A stretch of 7,993 nucleotides of DNA. Source: Brevundimonas vancanneytii (GTDB taxonomy: Bacteria; Pseudomonadota; Alphaproteobacteria; Caulobacterales; Caulobacteraceae). Shown piece by piece: positions 6,856 to 7,993 of this stretch; the first letter of the stretch is position 1; every line of letters begins with the position of its first letter. A program made the translations under genes and the position numbers. The DNA lies in NCBI GenBank assembly GCA_945874855.1, contig CAMCIP010000101.1:1-7993 (forward strand), written 5' to 3'. The notes under the pieces were generated by a model. It was given only the letters and a program-made list of their open reading frames with translations. It had not been told where the DNA came from and did not search any database.

Positions 6856-6871
6856 ATAAGGATGTCCTTAT
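6856..6871. promoter_or_regulatory. Candidate operator in the ahcY upstream region
   Basis: ATAAGGA-TG-TCCTTAT is an inverted repeat with perfect 7-bp arms and a 2-bp centre. It is markedly AT-richer than the surrounding DNA, and size and symmetry suit a dimeric helix-turn-helix repressor, for example ArsR-type. It lies 8 bp upstream of the candidate ahcY -35. Regulation by an S-adenosylhomocysteine-responsive ArsR-family protein (SahR type) is my inference from the neighbouring gene. The stem is too AU-rich, and lacks a U run, to be a terminator. Confidence 0.6.
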
Positions 6872-6878
6872 GGGATTG

Positions 6879-6907
6879 TTGCCCCGGCCGCCGTGCCGGG
6901 CTATAGG
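6879..6907 (+). promoter_or_regulatory. Candidate ahcY promoter
   Basis: TTGCCCC (6879-6885) is followed after 14 bases by GCTATAGG (6900-6907), which matches 6 of 8 positions of the Caulobacter GCTANAWC -10 pattern. The -35 retains TTG and C but is otherwise imperfect. Transcription starting near 6912 would give a leader of about 35 bases, too short for a known riboswitch, with AAGG (6934-6937) as ribosome binding site. Confidence 0.5.
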
Positions 6908-6945
6908 CGCGCCAACCCTGCCCCCAACCGCTCAAGGCGAAGACC

Positions 6946-7993
<1,048 letters not shown>

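Noticed and set aside
5852..6859. A 335-codon plus-strand open frame opposite the aspartyl-protease gene
   Set aside because: The minus-strand gene has a signal peptide, a good ribosome binding site and two protease motifs; the plus-strand product is His/Gln/Arg-rich with no motif.
6908..6945. A SAH or SAM riboswitch in the ahcY leader
   Set aside because: These would fit the gene, but the leader after the likely promoter is only about 35 bases and shows no stem-pseudoknot layout. Control by the inverted repeat is a simpler reading.

Overview
The window is high-GC, gene-dense DNA that reads like the chromosome of a Caulobacterales alphaproteobacterium (Caulobacter or Brevundimonas type). This rests on strong G/C preference at third codon positions, alphaproteobacterial-looking PolA and AhcY proteins, and promoter-like sites that partly fit the Caulobacter housekeeping pattern (TTGACG-type -35, CTA-type -10). 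The genus is my inference from remembered family resemblance; no search was run.

Left half (1-3720, all minus strand): a four-gene row read right to left. It encodes a small zf-CHCC zinc-finger protein, a glyoxalase I-like VOC protein, a small outer-membrane-type lipoprotein whose start overlaps the VOC stop (TGATG), and DNA polymerase I (polA). polA runs off the left edge just after palm motif A, so its C-terminus is missing. A candidate promoter lies in the 91-bp divergent gap at 3721-3811.

Middle (3812-5430, plus strand): a YadG/CcmA-type ABC transporter ATPase without a permease gene in view. It is followed by a secreted protein of unknown function whose base composition is visibly lower in GC than its neighbours. 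That gene ends 9 bp from the convergent end of the next one.

Right half (5440-7993): two minus-strand genes encode a small glycine-tract protein of unknown function and a Tat-exported protein with two retropepsin-like halves, the first carrying DTAA in place of DTGA. Divergent from these is ahcY (S-adenosylhomocysteine hydrolase), cut by the right edge after 349 codons. The 152-bp divergent gap holds a near-perfect 16-bp inverted repeat that looks like a dimeric-regulator operator, followed by a candidate ahcY promoter.

Most of the window is ordinary housekeeping DNA. I found no clear novel multi-gene system. The points most worth a second look are the ahcY operator candidate, the double aspartyl-protease protein and the lower-GC secreted protein. 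No RNA genes, mobile elements, CRISPR arrays or convincing terminators were seen.
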